Shown here one piece after another: positions 52,623 through 64,000 of a stretch of DNA of 64,000 bases. The notes under the pieces are model-generated. The model was not told where the DNA came from and made no database searches. It saw only the letters and a list, made by a program, of their open reading frames with translations. Within the stretch, counting starts at the first letter, position 1. The number at the start of each line of letters is the position of its first letter. A program made the translations under genes and the position numbers. Origin of the DNA: Montifringilla adamsi. Lineage: Eukaryota > Chordata > Aves > Passeriformes > Passeridae. The stretch is taken from contig JAGGNK010009114.1 of the NCBI GenBank assembly GCA_017590115.1, positions 24,433,978 through 24,497,977 of the forward strand, read 5' to 3'.

Positions 52623-52810
52623 CTTATTCTTCCCTGCGTGGGTGGTGAGGCCCTGGCACAGGGTGCTCAGCAGAGCTGTGGCTACCCCTGGACCCCTGGA
52701 AATGTCCAAGGATGGAAGAACCTGGTCTAGTGGAAGGTGTCCCTGCCCATGGCAGGGGATGGAACAGGATGGTCTTTCAGGTGCCTTCCAACACTGCCAT
52801 CCCTTCATAG
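52623..52810 (+). mobile_element. CR1 LINE 3' tail with an internal deletion
   Basis: Starts around TTATTCTTCCCTGCGTGGG, continues GGTGAGGCCCTGGCACAGGG, AGAGCTGTGGCTACCCCTGG, CCTGGTCTAGTGGAAGG, TGTCCCTGCCCATGGCAGGG and ends GCCTTCCAACACTGCCATCC. Between the AAATGTCCAAGG and AACCTGGTCTAG blocks the usual ~25 nt (CAGGTTGGATGGGGCTTGG-like) has been lost or replaced. Close in sequence to the 18.6 kb copy, so probably the same subfamily. Confidence 0.92.
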
Positions 52811-54460
52811 CTGGGGACCCCTGAGCATCTTCAAGCTGTGCTGGACATCAGGTCATGCACATTGGGTTCCCCCACGCAGGAGATCACTCCAAGCAGTACT
52901 TGGAACACTTGGAAACTTTTGCTTGAATTGCTTTATTCTTTCTATATTTTTATATTTAATACAATTCGAGATTACAACTGAAACCAAAGTAAGTATTTAA
53001 CTTGGTGTGGTTGTAAAATATCTTTATACATTATGGTAGGAAGTGCCTGGTTTTATTCCAAGGCTACGGAAAGCAAAACTCCAATATCTGACATAGGACA
53101 GAAGTTCTGTCTCATTCATTCTTCTAATCAGAATATTAAAGTAAGTAAAACTCATCCAATTGAGGTAATTATCATTTCAACAAAAGCAGAGCTAAGATTT
53201 AAAAAGGGATGTCTATTAAAAAAATACAATCAACAAAATCTTGTATTCTCTAGAAAAACATAATTGTTCTAACTTGATATAGATGTACATTATTTCTTGG
53301 ATGCAAAAAGCAAAGCTTGATTACAGCAGTAGAAAAGCTACCGTGATTATCCTAATTAAAAATTTGCCAAGTTATTTATAGTAAAATACAAGGAAATGAC
53401 ATTCATTATCCTATAAACTATTCAACAAACCATTAAGCACTGTAATAAAATCAATTGGCAAAAAGAAGTGCAATTATATATATACTCATGTAAACTCCTT
53501 AGCAAACTAGAACCAAATCATCCTTTAGACTCAGCAGTCCTTCTGCAAGCAGTGCAAAGAGATTTGGTAATACAAAAGGAGTTCTTGATTAGTATGTGAA
53601 CAGTTGTTTAACTTCTCATTCAGTAGCCAGCTGCAATTACACAACAGGTTTGCAGAGCACAGAGTTCAGAAGAAGAAAAAGAAACTTCATAAAGCAGGTA
53701 CAGCTCAAGAACCATAAATACAAGTCAAAAACTATTTTGCCACCTTTTAAAATATGTTGATTTACTCTTAATTAACTGATGAAGCAGCATTCTGAAGTCT
53801 TTCTTTCACTATACACACAATTAACTCATAAGCAATCAGGGAAATTAGAGGAAAATTACAAACAGGGTTGTCATAAAGGGTTGATCATCCCCACCTGCAA
53901 TACACACCTGCTGGAATTTAACTTGCATCAAGAAACAACTGGTTTGTAAAACACCACTTTATTAATTTTTTTAAAAAATATATTTTAAGCACAACATTGT
54001 CCACAACCTGGACTGTTTAAGCTACAGAAAATAACTGCCCTGTAGGCCCACCTTTGTGATTTGTGGTAACAATAAGAATGCAATGAACATTTCCCAAAGG
54101 AAGAAGTGAACACTCCATAATTTGCCAACACCTCTCCAGAGCCAATCCTATTTAGGCCGATTTAGAAAGGCATTACACTACATTTCTATCAGTTCTGCTG
54201 CCCCTATCAATTTCTCAAGCTAGACAATAGAAGTTCATCACCCTTATCTCTATCAGCATGTCCTACATCACCCCAACACCCAGCAGCACTTACAGAGAAC
54301 TGCTACCTGCCAGGCTCTGCCTTTGTGTCAGCTCAGCTGCAGAGGAATCCCTCATCCATTCATTTGGCATAAAGTGCAATAAAACAATTTTTTTTTAAGC
54401 TCAAAAGTTGGTTAAGCACCTGCAATAACACAATGAAATTCTGTGGCTTTGCCAACACAA

Positions 54461-54475
54461 TTTTTTTTTTTTTTT
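54461..54475 (+). repeat. Poly-T run (15)
   Basis: Homopolymer T run, no flanking element recognised. Confidence 0.8.
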
Positions 54476-55369
54476 GAGAAGCAATTAATACCTTTAAGGG
54501 AGTGTGTTAGTGGAAGGGTAACTCTGTGCTTTGATCTCATTAGTGAGAATGAATCATGACTGGAATTCACCAGGGTGAATAAAACCAGGAGACTAAGCTC
54601 ATATCCATTTCTCCTGCTGAGGAAAAACATGGAACTAACTAACTAGAACTTCCTTACAATAGTGTAGATTATTCTGCAGAGTCATCCTTCCACCTCTTAA
54701 AAGAACTAATAAAGTAGGAGCTTTGCTATATTTTTCAAAGTAGCTTATCTTTTCTTCCTTTGATCTAAGAGATGTTTGACAATTCCCATGTATAGGAAAC
54801 GTCTGTACCACTTCTCACACATTCTTAGTCCCCTGAATAGGAATACCGCCCACCCTGATGCACATAGTTACTAAAGACTTTGAAATGAGCATTACCTGCA
54901 GTGTAACTTCCATTTACAAAAGCCATTAGCTACACAAATAAATCCAATATCCTGCATTGAAGGTATCATTTACCCACAAAGGCCAGCTCTCCCCACACTG
55001 TGCACTGTACAAACCATTGGCATTTGCAGGCAGGAAGAGTCTGAACGCAGGGCTAAGCAGAAAGATTACTGGAAATGTGGACTTGGAGCTCATGGAAACA
55101 GCTGTTTTCTCCCTGGTAATGCACAAACTAAGTTTCACATCACTCCCTCTCTCATGAGAAATGCGAGCAATGAAAAATCCAGTTTGTCCCTCTGCAGCAG
55201 GACTCTGGTTGAGAACAGGAACATCTGTTAGAGCTGAGAAACCTCTGCCAGCTGACAAACTGAACTGAAAAACACTCCAAGGACCAAACACCAAATAGCA
55301 AATTTTAATGTTTTATTTCTCTATCATTAATATTTCTTCCCTTACAATAAGGCTTTTGTTTGGGTTTGA

Positions 55370-55385
55370 TTTTTTTTTTTTTTTT
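55370..55385 (+). repeat. Poly-T run (16)
   Basis: Homopolymer T run about 430 bp left of the degraded CR1 at 55.8 kb; the two do not appear connected. Confidence 0.8.
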
Positions 55386-55810
55386 AATACTCAACATCAG
55401 AGTCAACATGAGGAATTTTGGAGGAAAAAAAGTGCCAAAATCTAAGAGCGGCACATCTTCCCACTTATTTGTGATGCCCTTCAGGTTTATACCATAAGTA
55501 GTGATGCATATTCATGGTAGCAAAACAATAATTAGAGGGGGGAACCATTCAGCATAAGAAATTGAGGCATCAGATATACAAGTAGGGCTACAAGTAAATC
55601 CAGGAGAGAGCTTCAAAGCCCCTGACACCCCCTCAGTAATGTACCTGCTAGTCAGCTCCCTCCTTCTTCCATGCCCTGGCAAATGACTCAGGCACAGAGA
55701 CTCAGTTAAAAATGTTTTCCTGACACAAAAGTTAAGGATTTTCCAGGAGGAATTACTGATCAAATTCCTACATTTAGGTACACACACAATTCTACGGTGC
55801 AGCTGGGGGC

Positions 55811-55915
55811 CAGTGACATAGAACAGTTCACTTGGAAGGGACCTACAGCTCTCATCTAGTCCATGTGCAGCACAACACAGCCATGACCAGCTGGTCTTAA
55901 ATCCCCACAGTGCAC
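55811..55915 (-). mobile_element. Probable degraded CR1 3' tail, antisense
   Basis: The plus strand carries ACATAGAACAGTTCACTTGG, AAGGGACCTACAGCTCTCATCTAGTCCA, which resembles the reverse complement of a CR1 3' terminus (AGAATGG...TTGGAAGGGACCT...ATCATCTAGT). Similarity fades beyond about 55880, where the text no longer matches any CR1 block I know. An old copy or a different CR1 subfamily is the best reading; it is less certain than the others. Confidence 0.6.
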
Positions 55916-56483
55916 AGGACTCAGGGGAGCAGGATTTGGCCCTTCAGAGCCATCAGTAGGGTTTGTATTTCTTGTTGTGCATCTTCCTGTGTGTATTTCA
56001 ATTTCATGCCCTCTCCTGTGCTAACAGTGCTATTAATCTCCTGGAGAAATACAAGGCAATTAAAATATTACCTTCTTCCTTAAGCCTTCTGGGACTTCTG
56101 AACACTGCTGTTTCAGAAAGAAAAGGAGTAAAGTTCAACCCTGCTTCTTTCTCCTCTCACCAGCTTCAAACTTACATGTTTAATATCCACAGTGAATATA
56201 AGCGAGTTTAATGGCCCTACTGGACTACACTTTACAGGGCAGATACAAAGCAATGGGGGAAAATAGCAACGACACAAATGAAACTCAAACAAGCAATTAA
56301 ATCCGTTTATGATCCCTCCTTTCTGAATTTACACAGCCTGGGACTTGCAGATGCACCCAAGCAGTGCCCTGGCTGGAGGGGAAGCAGGGTTTGCAGCACC
56401 CAGGGGGGCCATCAGCACAAAACTGAGAGAAGAGGATGAATTTGGGGCATAGAGCAACGAGAAGCCATGCTGCCTTAATTTGC

Positions 56484-56501
56484 TTTTTTTTTTTTTTTTT
56501 T
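56484..56501 (+). repeat. Poly-T run (18)
   Basis: Longest homopolymer noted in the window. Flanked by TTTGC and GGTAATACAGG. Confidence 0.85.
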
Positions 56502-59150
56502 GGTAATACAGGAACATTTAAGGAGTCATAAACAAGGAAACAAGTCCTCCATCTATGGAACCTAAACCCATTTTTTTGTTTAAGTAAAATACTGGAGTGG
56601 CAGCAAGCATTTTCATTCTAAGAAACGTTGATTCTCCTTATTTAGTATCACTGAGAGAAAAGATGAAGGGGAGGATGAAGAGGAGGAATGTGGTACATGA
56701 TGAATTTATTATGAGAACACACTGGAGTGAAAAATCTCATTTTCCTTCAAATTCATCTTTCACAGTCCCGTAGACCCCTGCCATTTTTGTCCCACACAAA
56801 CTTCATGTCTGATTTCTGGACAACTGATGACCTGTTTGCAATTGCAGCTAATTGTTATAAGCCACCAAAGGGATCATATATTTTCTGAAACTAGACTCTG
56901 GAAATGACTTTCATGAACTCCAAAAGTAGAATTAAGCACATGCACACACACAGAGTGCTGCAAGCACACACTCCTCCTGTTTTCAAACCCAAGTCTGCCA
57001 CCTCTTTTTACTTACTTTGTGCTGGACAAGTGCAAAGCCAGGCAAGAATGTGTTTTTCTCCCTTGAAGTAGCCCCTCTGGTAGGGTTATGCCTCTTCATA
57101 TGTATTCTCTGTTAGCTGAATTGTATTCTCTTTTTGCTTTTTGGCTTTTTAGTTATTTCCGTTTTTATTTAAATAGAAGATAAAGACTAACAGCTTTTTT
57201 TCCTCAAAAGAAGGCAGTTCTTGTCAGAAATCCTTATGAAGTGACCACGTTTTTCTGAAATCTTGGTTTGGTAATGGGAACAGCTAGAGGCTGATGTTCT
57301 TCAAAAATGTACACCCCAAATTACCTGCTGCTGTCTCTAAGCCTTCTAAAGAGATAAAGAAAATGAAGACAGGGAAATATTTGATCTTTCACTCTATCTC
57401 CTGGTAGAAATTCCTTCCTATCTTTTAAACACATTTAAGGCAAGTCCTGGAAGTAAAAGCATATAAGCAGTTGAAAGTAATTGTATGATACTGCAGAAGA
57501 TCTGGCTTTGAAGAAAATTGGAGTTCTTCAGTGTATAAATAGTACATGTGCTGCATTTTGCCTGGTTTTAGTGTTCTGTAAAACTTGCATATGTGTACTG
57601 AGGTTTAGTCAAAGTCACAGAAAAATTTTATTTTCTTGCATGGTTGATGCACAGAGGGTTAAAGGCTGAACCAGTCAATGGTATTTTGCCACTGACTTCA
57701 AAAGGGTTGGGATCTTCCCTTTTGCAAAATTACATTCAGAAGACCCACAGAGCTGTTACTTTTCTATAACTTTCATTGGATTAGCATAAAATAAGCAGAG
57801 CTCTTTGCCCAAAATGACATTAACCTTTGCGAGCTTTCAGTGCAAGACCAGCAGTATCCTGTTCCCAAAGAAAAGAAAAATGCATCTGGCTACTCAGACT
57901 GTTTGTTACAAGCTTTATGAAACCGAGGATGTCATCAGGGCACACACACTCACATTCAGTCAAGTGCAGCAGGTTCTGAGCCCCACTTCCAGCCCTGCTG
58001 AACCTGTACCAGCACAGGCTGCACCTGCTCAGTCATTCCTGCTGTATCCGGGATGGCACAGCAAGGCTCCGGGAAGAGGAGACTGAAAGCCCCAGCAAAT
58101 GGAGCAGGTCTCTGTCCAGAGACACCTAGAAAAGGTGAGCACCCATGCTCCAAAGCACACATGCTGGAGGAAGACTGGCCTAGGATCAAAGCTGATGGAA
58201 TGCTGCCTGTGTGGGTTAGAAATCCTGCTCCTGCCAGGTACTTCTATTGAATCAATTGGTGTGTACCTTCATCCTCACCACAGATTCAGACCAGATCCCT
58301 CTCCTCCAGGCTGGTACCAACAGCCACCAAACTAATAACAAGAATTATCTCACTGTTTCCCTTTCAAACCACCTTTTTGTTGGTAGCCTAATGGATAAGA
58401 GCAGGTACATCAAAGCGTTTGGCCAACTGCACAAATTCCTCAGCTAGAACAGACAGTTCGCCCAAAATTTCCATCTCCCAGGAGACCAACCAAAGGAAGG
58501 ATTTTGCCTATGGACTCCACACTCTCCCAATCAGCTGTGAACACTCCTTTCTGCAGAGGAGAGACCTTTTGCACCAAGGATCTCATCAGACAGGTCAGGA
58601 TGGGCTCCAATTTCTGTTTTTAGAAAGGCTCAGCCAGTTTTGCACTGAACAATTACTGAGCAACAATAAAAACAACTCAACAGTCACCTTGAAAAATCTA
58701 ACTTCTTTTCCAATTACACCTCTTCATCATTTCTCCAGGAGGATGCTCAAACCTCCCTGAAAAAAGTTAATGGAAAAGTTTAATAAACCTGTGAAATCTA
58801 TCTTGAGAAATCATCCAGAATTAATTGCCAACAAAAATCATCTTCTGTTCAAGATGGAAGGGAACAAACCACCTGGGCATGGCATTATGGACTGCTTGCA
58901 ATAAAAGATACTTGATTAATCCTTCCAGAAATTAAAATGTGTGAAACACTAGCACTAGCTGATGGTAAATACTAGCTGAAGCAAAACTCAACAAATGGTT
59001 TGGGATTTTTTGATGGGATTTTGATTGTTCTGTTTTCAAATCTTTCAATCATATCATGTCCTTCTAAATTTATAATATTAGCTGGCCACGAGACACCATC
59101 AAGCCCATGATTCTGTGAAGTTACTCTGTGCTCTATATCTTCTAGAAAAG

Positions 59151-59173
59151 CAAATAAATAAATAAACAAATAA
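59151..59173 (+). repeat. (AAAT)n simple repeat
   Basis: CAAATAAATAAATAAACAAAT, a five-unit tetranucleotide repeat with one interruption. Confidence 0.8.
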
Positions 59174-62100
59174 TTTTAGCAGTTCAGTCATGTGACAACT
59201 GTTGTTAAAAAAATGCAGGTAAAGTGTTCTAGAATAACTGAACTATACTACAGAATGATGTTATCAGCTTGTTTGGAATTGCCACTGGATACAGGCCAGA
59301 TATCAAGATTTTAATTAGCAGCTAATTAGAGACACAGTCTTATCTTGGAGGTTCTCAGTAATCTCTAGATCTCTCAGTGGTGGTTATCACACCCTTTACA
59401 ATTGTTTAGAGTGAATTGGAGGGATCCTTTGTCACATGTAATGTTCCACCTTGGTTTTTGTGAGCACACCAGTAGCATTAATGTCAACAGGTAAGTAAGG
59501 TCAGAAATGGCCTAGGGAAAAAAAAAATCAATTTACTTGAAATTAAAAAAGGCTGTTGCATTCTCTAGTTTAAAAAAGAAATAATATCTCTCCTTCCATT
59601 TTCTGAAAAGGGGGTTTTGAAAGTTTGATAAGCTTCCATTTTTCAAATAAATAAAGATACTTGTATTTAAGGGATGTTTCTTTGCAACAGTGCACAAAAC
59701 AGGAACTTCTTACAGATTTCAGATATTTCTGTGAAGGAATTCTCCCGTCACTATTTATATAAAAATTTAAACAGAAGCAATCAGTCAAGCTTCTTTAAAA
59801 GGAAGGAAATACTTGATACAAAAACTCACCCTCTCCCTTGGGCAGACACATTTTCCATTAGCTCTGGCCTACAAAACTCAGCCCTGAATAGCACAGGTAG
59901 GAAAAGAGAAGAACAATTTAGATTGTTCTGGGACTTGAGGGAACACTACAACACCCTGAGACATAACCCTGGCATTTTAAATTGCACAGCAGCTCTGGGG
60001 CTGCCACTCAGCCTCCAGCTCCAGATAGTGCTTCTCAATTCAGATTAAGAAGGGATCCACTGTGTGATGCTGATTACATGGACACATTTTGCTGACATTG
60101 TCAGGAACATTCATTTTAATACAATGGAGGAAGTAGCTGAGGCAAGTTTAATTTTGACCTTGAAATAAGATATTATGCAACAGAGAGAATGCTGAGTCTG
60201 ATGAATAGACAAGTATGGGAAAACTAAAGCAGGTAAACCACAATGTTCAGCTGTGGAAGTCAACATGATTTACCTTATCTAACCAAATTTGGGGCAAGGC
60301 CCCACCTGTGATCCAGATTGACTAAATCATGCCATTTCAGCAGTCTCTCTGCCTGTTCTCCAAAACACAGGGAAATATGAATGAGATCTTTGCTGAACTT
60401 CACACAGAACCAAAGAGTATCCCAAACTGGAAAAGCTGCAGTTATTATCTAGGCATGTGGATACAGCACACTGTGCCTGAAGAGAAGACATATTCTATCT
60501 TTGCTTTCCAAAGTGGCTGCATCAAGCTTCAGGAAACACAACTGATAAAACCCAGACACACAAATCACTTTCACATAACCAGTCAGAGCCATTTCTCCGT
60601 CCATTTATATCCAAAAACCTCCATGATTCTCCCCTGCTTTCACCAGGGACAGAGCCTGGCTTGGCAAAAGCTCTTGGACATGGCAGAATAATACATGCAG
60701 GCACTTTTTAATCCAAGTTGCTCTAAGAGTTATATACCTTGGATATGGTTTATTCCAACTGAGAGAAAGACAGCACTGTTTATCAAAAGGAGCTTTATCA
60801 ATACCAAATAAACCTCTGAGCTGGTTCATGCCATGAAAATCCACTGTGCTTTCACAGCCAACTAAAAAGAAACTATGAAGCATTTTAGAGGTTCCAAAAC
60901 CTCATCAGCTCTGCCAGGGTCAACACCAGCTCCCACCCAGGTTTCCCCCGTGGCACCAGGGCAGGTTTTTCTTTTTCTTTTTGCCCTCCTGTGTCTCTCA
61001 GTCCTTGCAGCACTGCTGTGCTCCCATTTCTGTACAGCAATTAGCAGTCCCAGTTCAACCATGGCTAATAATACAACATTTGGGTGTTTCTCTAGTCTCT
61101 ATTTAAACTTGCTCGAACAGGTTTTCCATAAAAATAAACCAACTCATTTCACCCCCTAAATATTCTCTTCCACAGACTCCAAGCAAGCAAACAGCAAATT
61201 TCTTTTACTAACAGACCTGAACAACACTTCACTGGTTCTGAACACTGAAAACAATCTTTGCTCTTCCCCCAAGTGCAACCCAAGACCCAGTAGCAAGAAT
61301 AAATTATAATATGGGCAGAATCAGTGCATTAAATCCTGAGCAGAACAGCTCTCACACCTGAGATCCCTGGAGCCCCCATGAGCAAGAAAGCTAGAGACCA
61401 GTCCCAGGGACAACATCCCCTGCCTCACCTTCCTATCTTCACACAATTGGATATTCCTTTGGTGTAATCACTGCCTCAAGGTTTCCTCTTGTTTCCCATT
61501 CCTCTTCCCTGCTCCTTACCAGCCTCACCCTCAGAAAACATAAAAACCAACACTTTTTCCAGACTCAAAGACCCCCCCCTTAATTAAGATCACTTTTCCC
61601 TTTCACCCCCAAACTGTGTATTTTATCTACATATAATTATCACTCACCCAGTTCATTCTGCATTGCTCAACATTCCTGATTATGCCTTCTTCTCAGATTA
61701 AATCCCAGAAGCTGCTTTCTCTTAGAGCACCATAAAGCTGCTGCTTCTCTTTGTGCACCCTTGCCTCCTAAATCTTTACTGGGTTCAAGTGTTTTCCACC
61801 AAGTCCGACGAGGAGGCAAACGAGTCATCACAGCTGATCTGAATTCTTCTCTTTAATCACACCTGACCTGAGCTTTTATGATCTTAAAAAAAAAAAATAT
61901 CTGAAATCCTGCTGTATGCTCTGTAGCTTTATATATGGTTTTGGGAAAAAATGTATAATAGATCATAAATAAAATTAAAAATGTGTAACTATAGCTTGTT
62001 CTATTGCAGTGGTGTATTTCTGGATATGGGGATCTTAGGGGAAATCACCACTTTTTGTAGTGTTTTGCTCAGAATATGCAGTGTCCCCTCACTCCAGCAG

Positions 62101-64000
62101 CACAGCTAGGTCATGGGGATTTCTGGCAGAAGAAGAGGCAAATAAACCAGTTCCTGGAATGATCCCAGTATGTTTTACAATGGTGTGGGGTCCCAGCACC
62201 TGCATGCTTCAGAAAGCTGGGGAATTCTTACATCCCCTCAGAGCCTGGTACCTCTTTCAAAAATAACAAGGGGTTTCTGCAGAATGTAGATGTCTGGGTA
62301 ACCTGTAGCCAAAAATCCAGCAGCTGCAGGGTGGTTGTTGGATCTCAGTTCTAGAGCAAGTACTTAAATACTTCATAAATCTCCCATTAGTGTCTGGGTC
62401 TCTCAGGGAGGATCCAGTGATGGAGTTTATAAAGTTATAATTGCTGCCATCAGACGATGCTTAGAAGGAAATGATAGATATGTGTAGGCTCAGGGGGGAT
62501 ATTAAAGAACAAAACAAACTGGACTGGAAATTATATTAATATATGGTGTTAAAATAAAACTGACTCTAATTTCACCCAGCTTTCCAGTAATATTACCTAA
62601 TGCACTGCCTTTCTTGTGTTGTTTTTCTTACCTCCCCAAAAAACCCTTTTAAGTAACATGTCAAAGTCACACATCACCAGGATGGGGTTTTGTGGGTCTG
62701 CACATTTGAAAAGCAGCAGGTTGCCAGAACCCTGGTTATTGGCTGGTTTTCCACTCTTGTTTTTGACATCACTTTTTATAACTGCCTATTGATATTTCCA
62801 ACAAATTACTTTTACACCACAGCCTGTGGATTCATAGAGCCCAGGGATGGACAACTCAAATTAGCAGTTGGAAACACTGTTCTTCCTCTTCTCATTTTTT
62901 TTCAGGGGTTTTTTTTTTTTTGCACGTTAATTCTGTGCCATCTGCACTCATTCTGTGCATACACCCTGTCCAGTTTCTTTGAAATTTCTTTTCAGTGATT
63001 AAAGATAGATACTAAGTTAGCATTTATCTGAATACTTTAAAAGTTTCATGTGTATTGAGATGTTAAAATTTACCAATACAAATATTATAGCAGACTGTGT
63101 GTTACAGCCCTAGACAAACAGAAGAATTATTTTAAAACCAATTTTATTTAAATATATTGCAAAATAGTTCAGAGCAAATCAGACAAAATCACAAATCTGA
63201 GGGTCAATATGATCTTCTGATTCAATAGAAAACAAATACACCACAAACTATTGCTTTCCAGGGATCTTATTGATACAGTTTTGCTGTCTGAAAAGGACAC
63301 TTGCCAGTGGTTTACCCAGAGGACAAATCCTTTTTTCCAATATTGTTTTTTTTCTTTTCTTCTGTCTTTTGTCATTGTTTTGATGAACAACAATTAGGCT
63401 CATAATTTTTTTCATATATTTTTCATTTTTTCTAGCATAATAGGAAATACCATACACAAAGTAGAATATACTGATTAGATCTATGATTTGACATCATAAT
63501 TTTGTATTCTATTTGCATATTAATGGTGCTGATGGGAAGAACAAATTGAAAGCAGTTATTAGAACATGTAAGGAGAATTTTCTTGCATAAGCCATTTTTA
63601 TATCATGTCGCCATTATAATAAAAAAAAATTGTGATGAATGTTCCCCCTGAAGCTGACAAGTTACAAGGGCTTGTACTAAGGGAATAATAACTCCAAGAT
63701 TCATAAAAACGGTAATTACTTTATCAACCTTCTAGTCACATTGCAGACACACACACTGAATCACTCCAAAATAACACTGACAGAAAAAATTAGACTTTAT
63801 GTTGATATTACACTTCTTACCTGAGGTTTCCTTCTAAAAACATACAGGCCCAATATATTGCTAATTACCCTGAACCCAAGAAAATCAGGTTTATGTCACG
63901 GATCTTTAAACATCCAGGTAAGGCTGGACAGGACAGGGAGAAGGAGGAGTAGATATCAGGAAGAAGGAAGCATTCATGTTCAAGGATGACACTGCCAAGG

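Noticed and set aside
56940..57960. (CA)n-like stretches
   Set aside because: Each is at most about 10 bp, too short to count as a microsatellite.

Overview
The window looks like vertebrate, and specifically avian, genomic DNA. It is AT-rich with few CpGs, and no reading frame exceeds about 190 codons on either strand. The dispersed repeats I recognise are all short, 5'-truncated CR1-type LINE tails, the typical avian repeat. A songbird or other neoavian is plausible from the CR1 tail wording, but the species is not shown.

The only protein-coding segment I can support is one 126-nt exon on the minus strand at 33336-33461. It has a textbook splice acceptor and donor and encodes an almost complete LDL-receptor class A (LDLa) module. 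The residues match, from memory, the first LDLa repeat of LRP1B (low-density lipoprotein receptor-related protein 1B), so this is most likely exon 2 of LRP1B. LRP1B is a giant endocytic receptor gene known for very long introns. The gene runs right to left: positions 33462-64000 would be part of intron 1 (exon 1, with the signal peptide, lies beyond the right edge), and 1-33335 part of intron 2 (exon 3 lies beyond the left edge). I looked for exon 1 and exon 3 signatures and did not see them.

Intron 2 part (1-33335): AT-rich unique sequence with a small CpG-dense patch near 7.5-7.8 kb, a minus-strand CR1 tail at 15.2 kb, a plus-strand CR1 tail at 18.6 kb, A-rich low-complexity DNA at 19.2 kb, and AT-rich stretches (about 17.3-17.6 and 21.3-21.8 kb) that could be conserved non-coding elements. 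Intron 1 part (33462-64000): more AT-rich unique sequence, two neighbouring CpG-dense patches at 40.15 and 41.46-41.55 kb, plus-strand CR1 tails at 47.4, 49.5 and 52.6 kb, a probable degraded minus-strand CR1 at 55.8 kb, and several homopolymer runs and short tandem duplications.

I did not find a novel gene system, CRISPR array, recognisable RNA gene, endogenous retrovirus or DNA transposon. The most checkable leads are the CpG patches, which could mark an intronic promoter or unannotated exon, and the possible conserved non-coding blocks.
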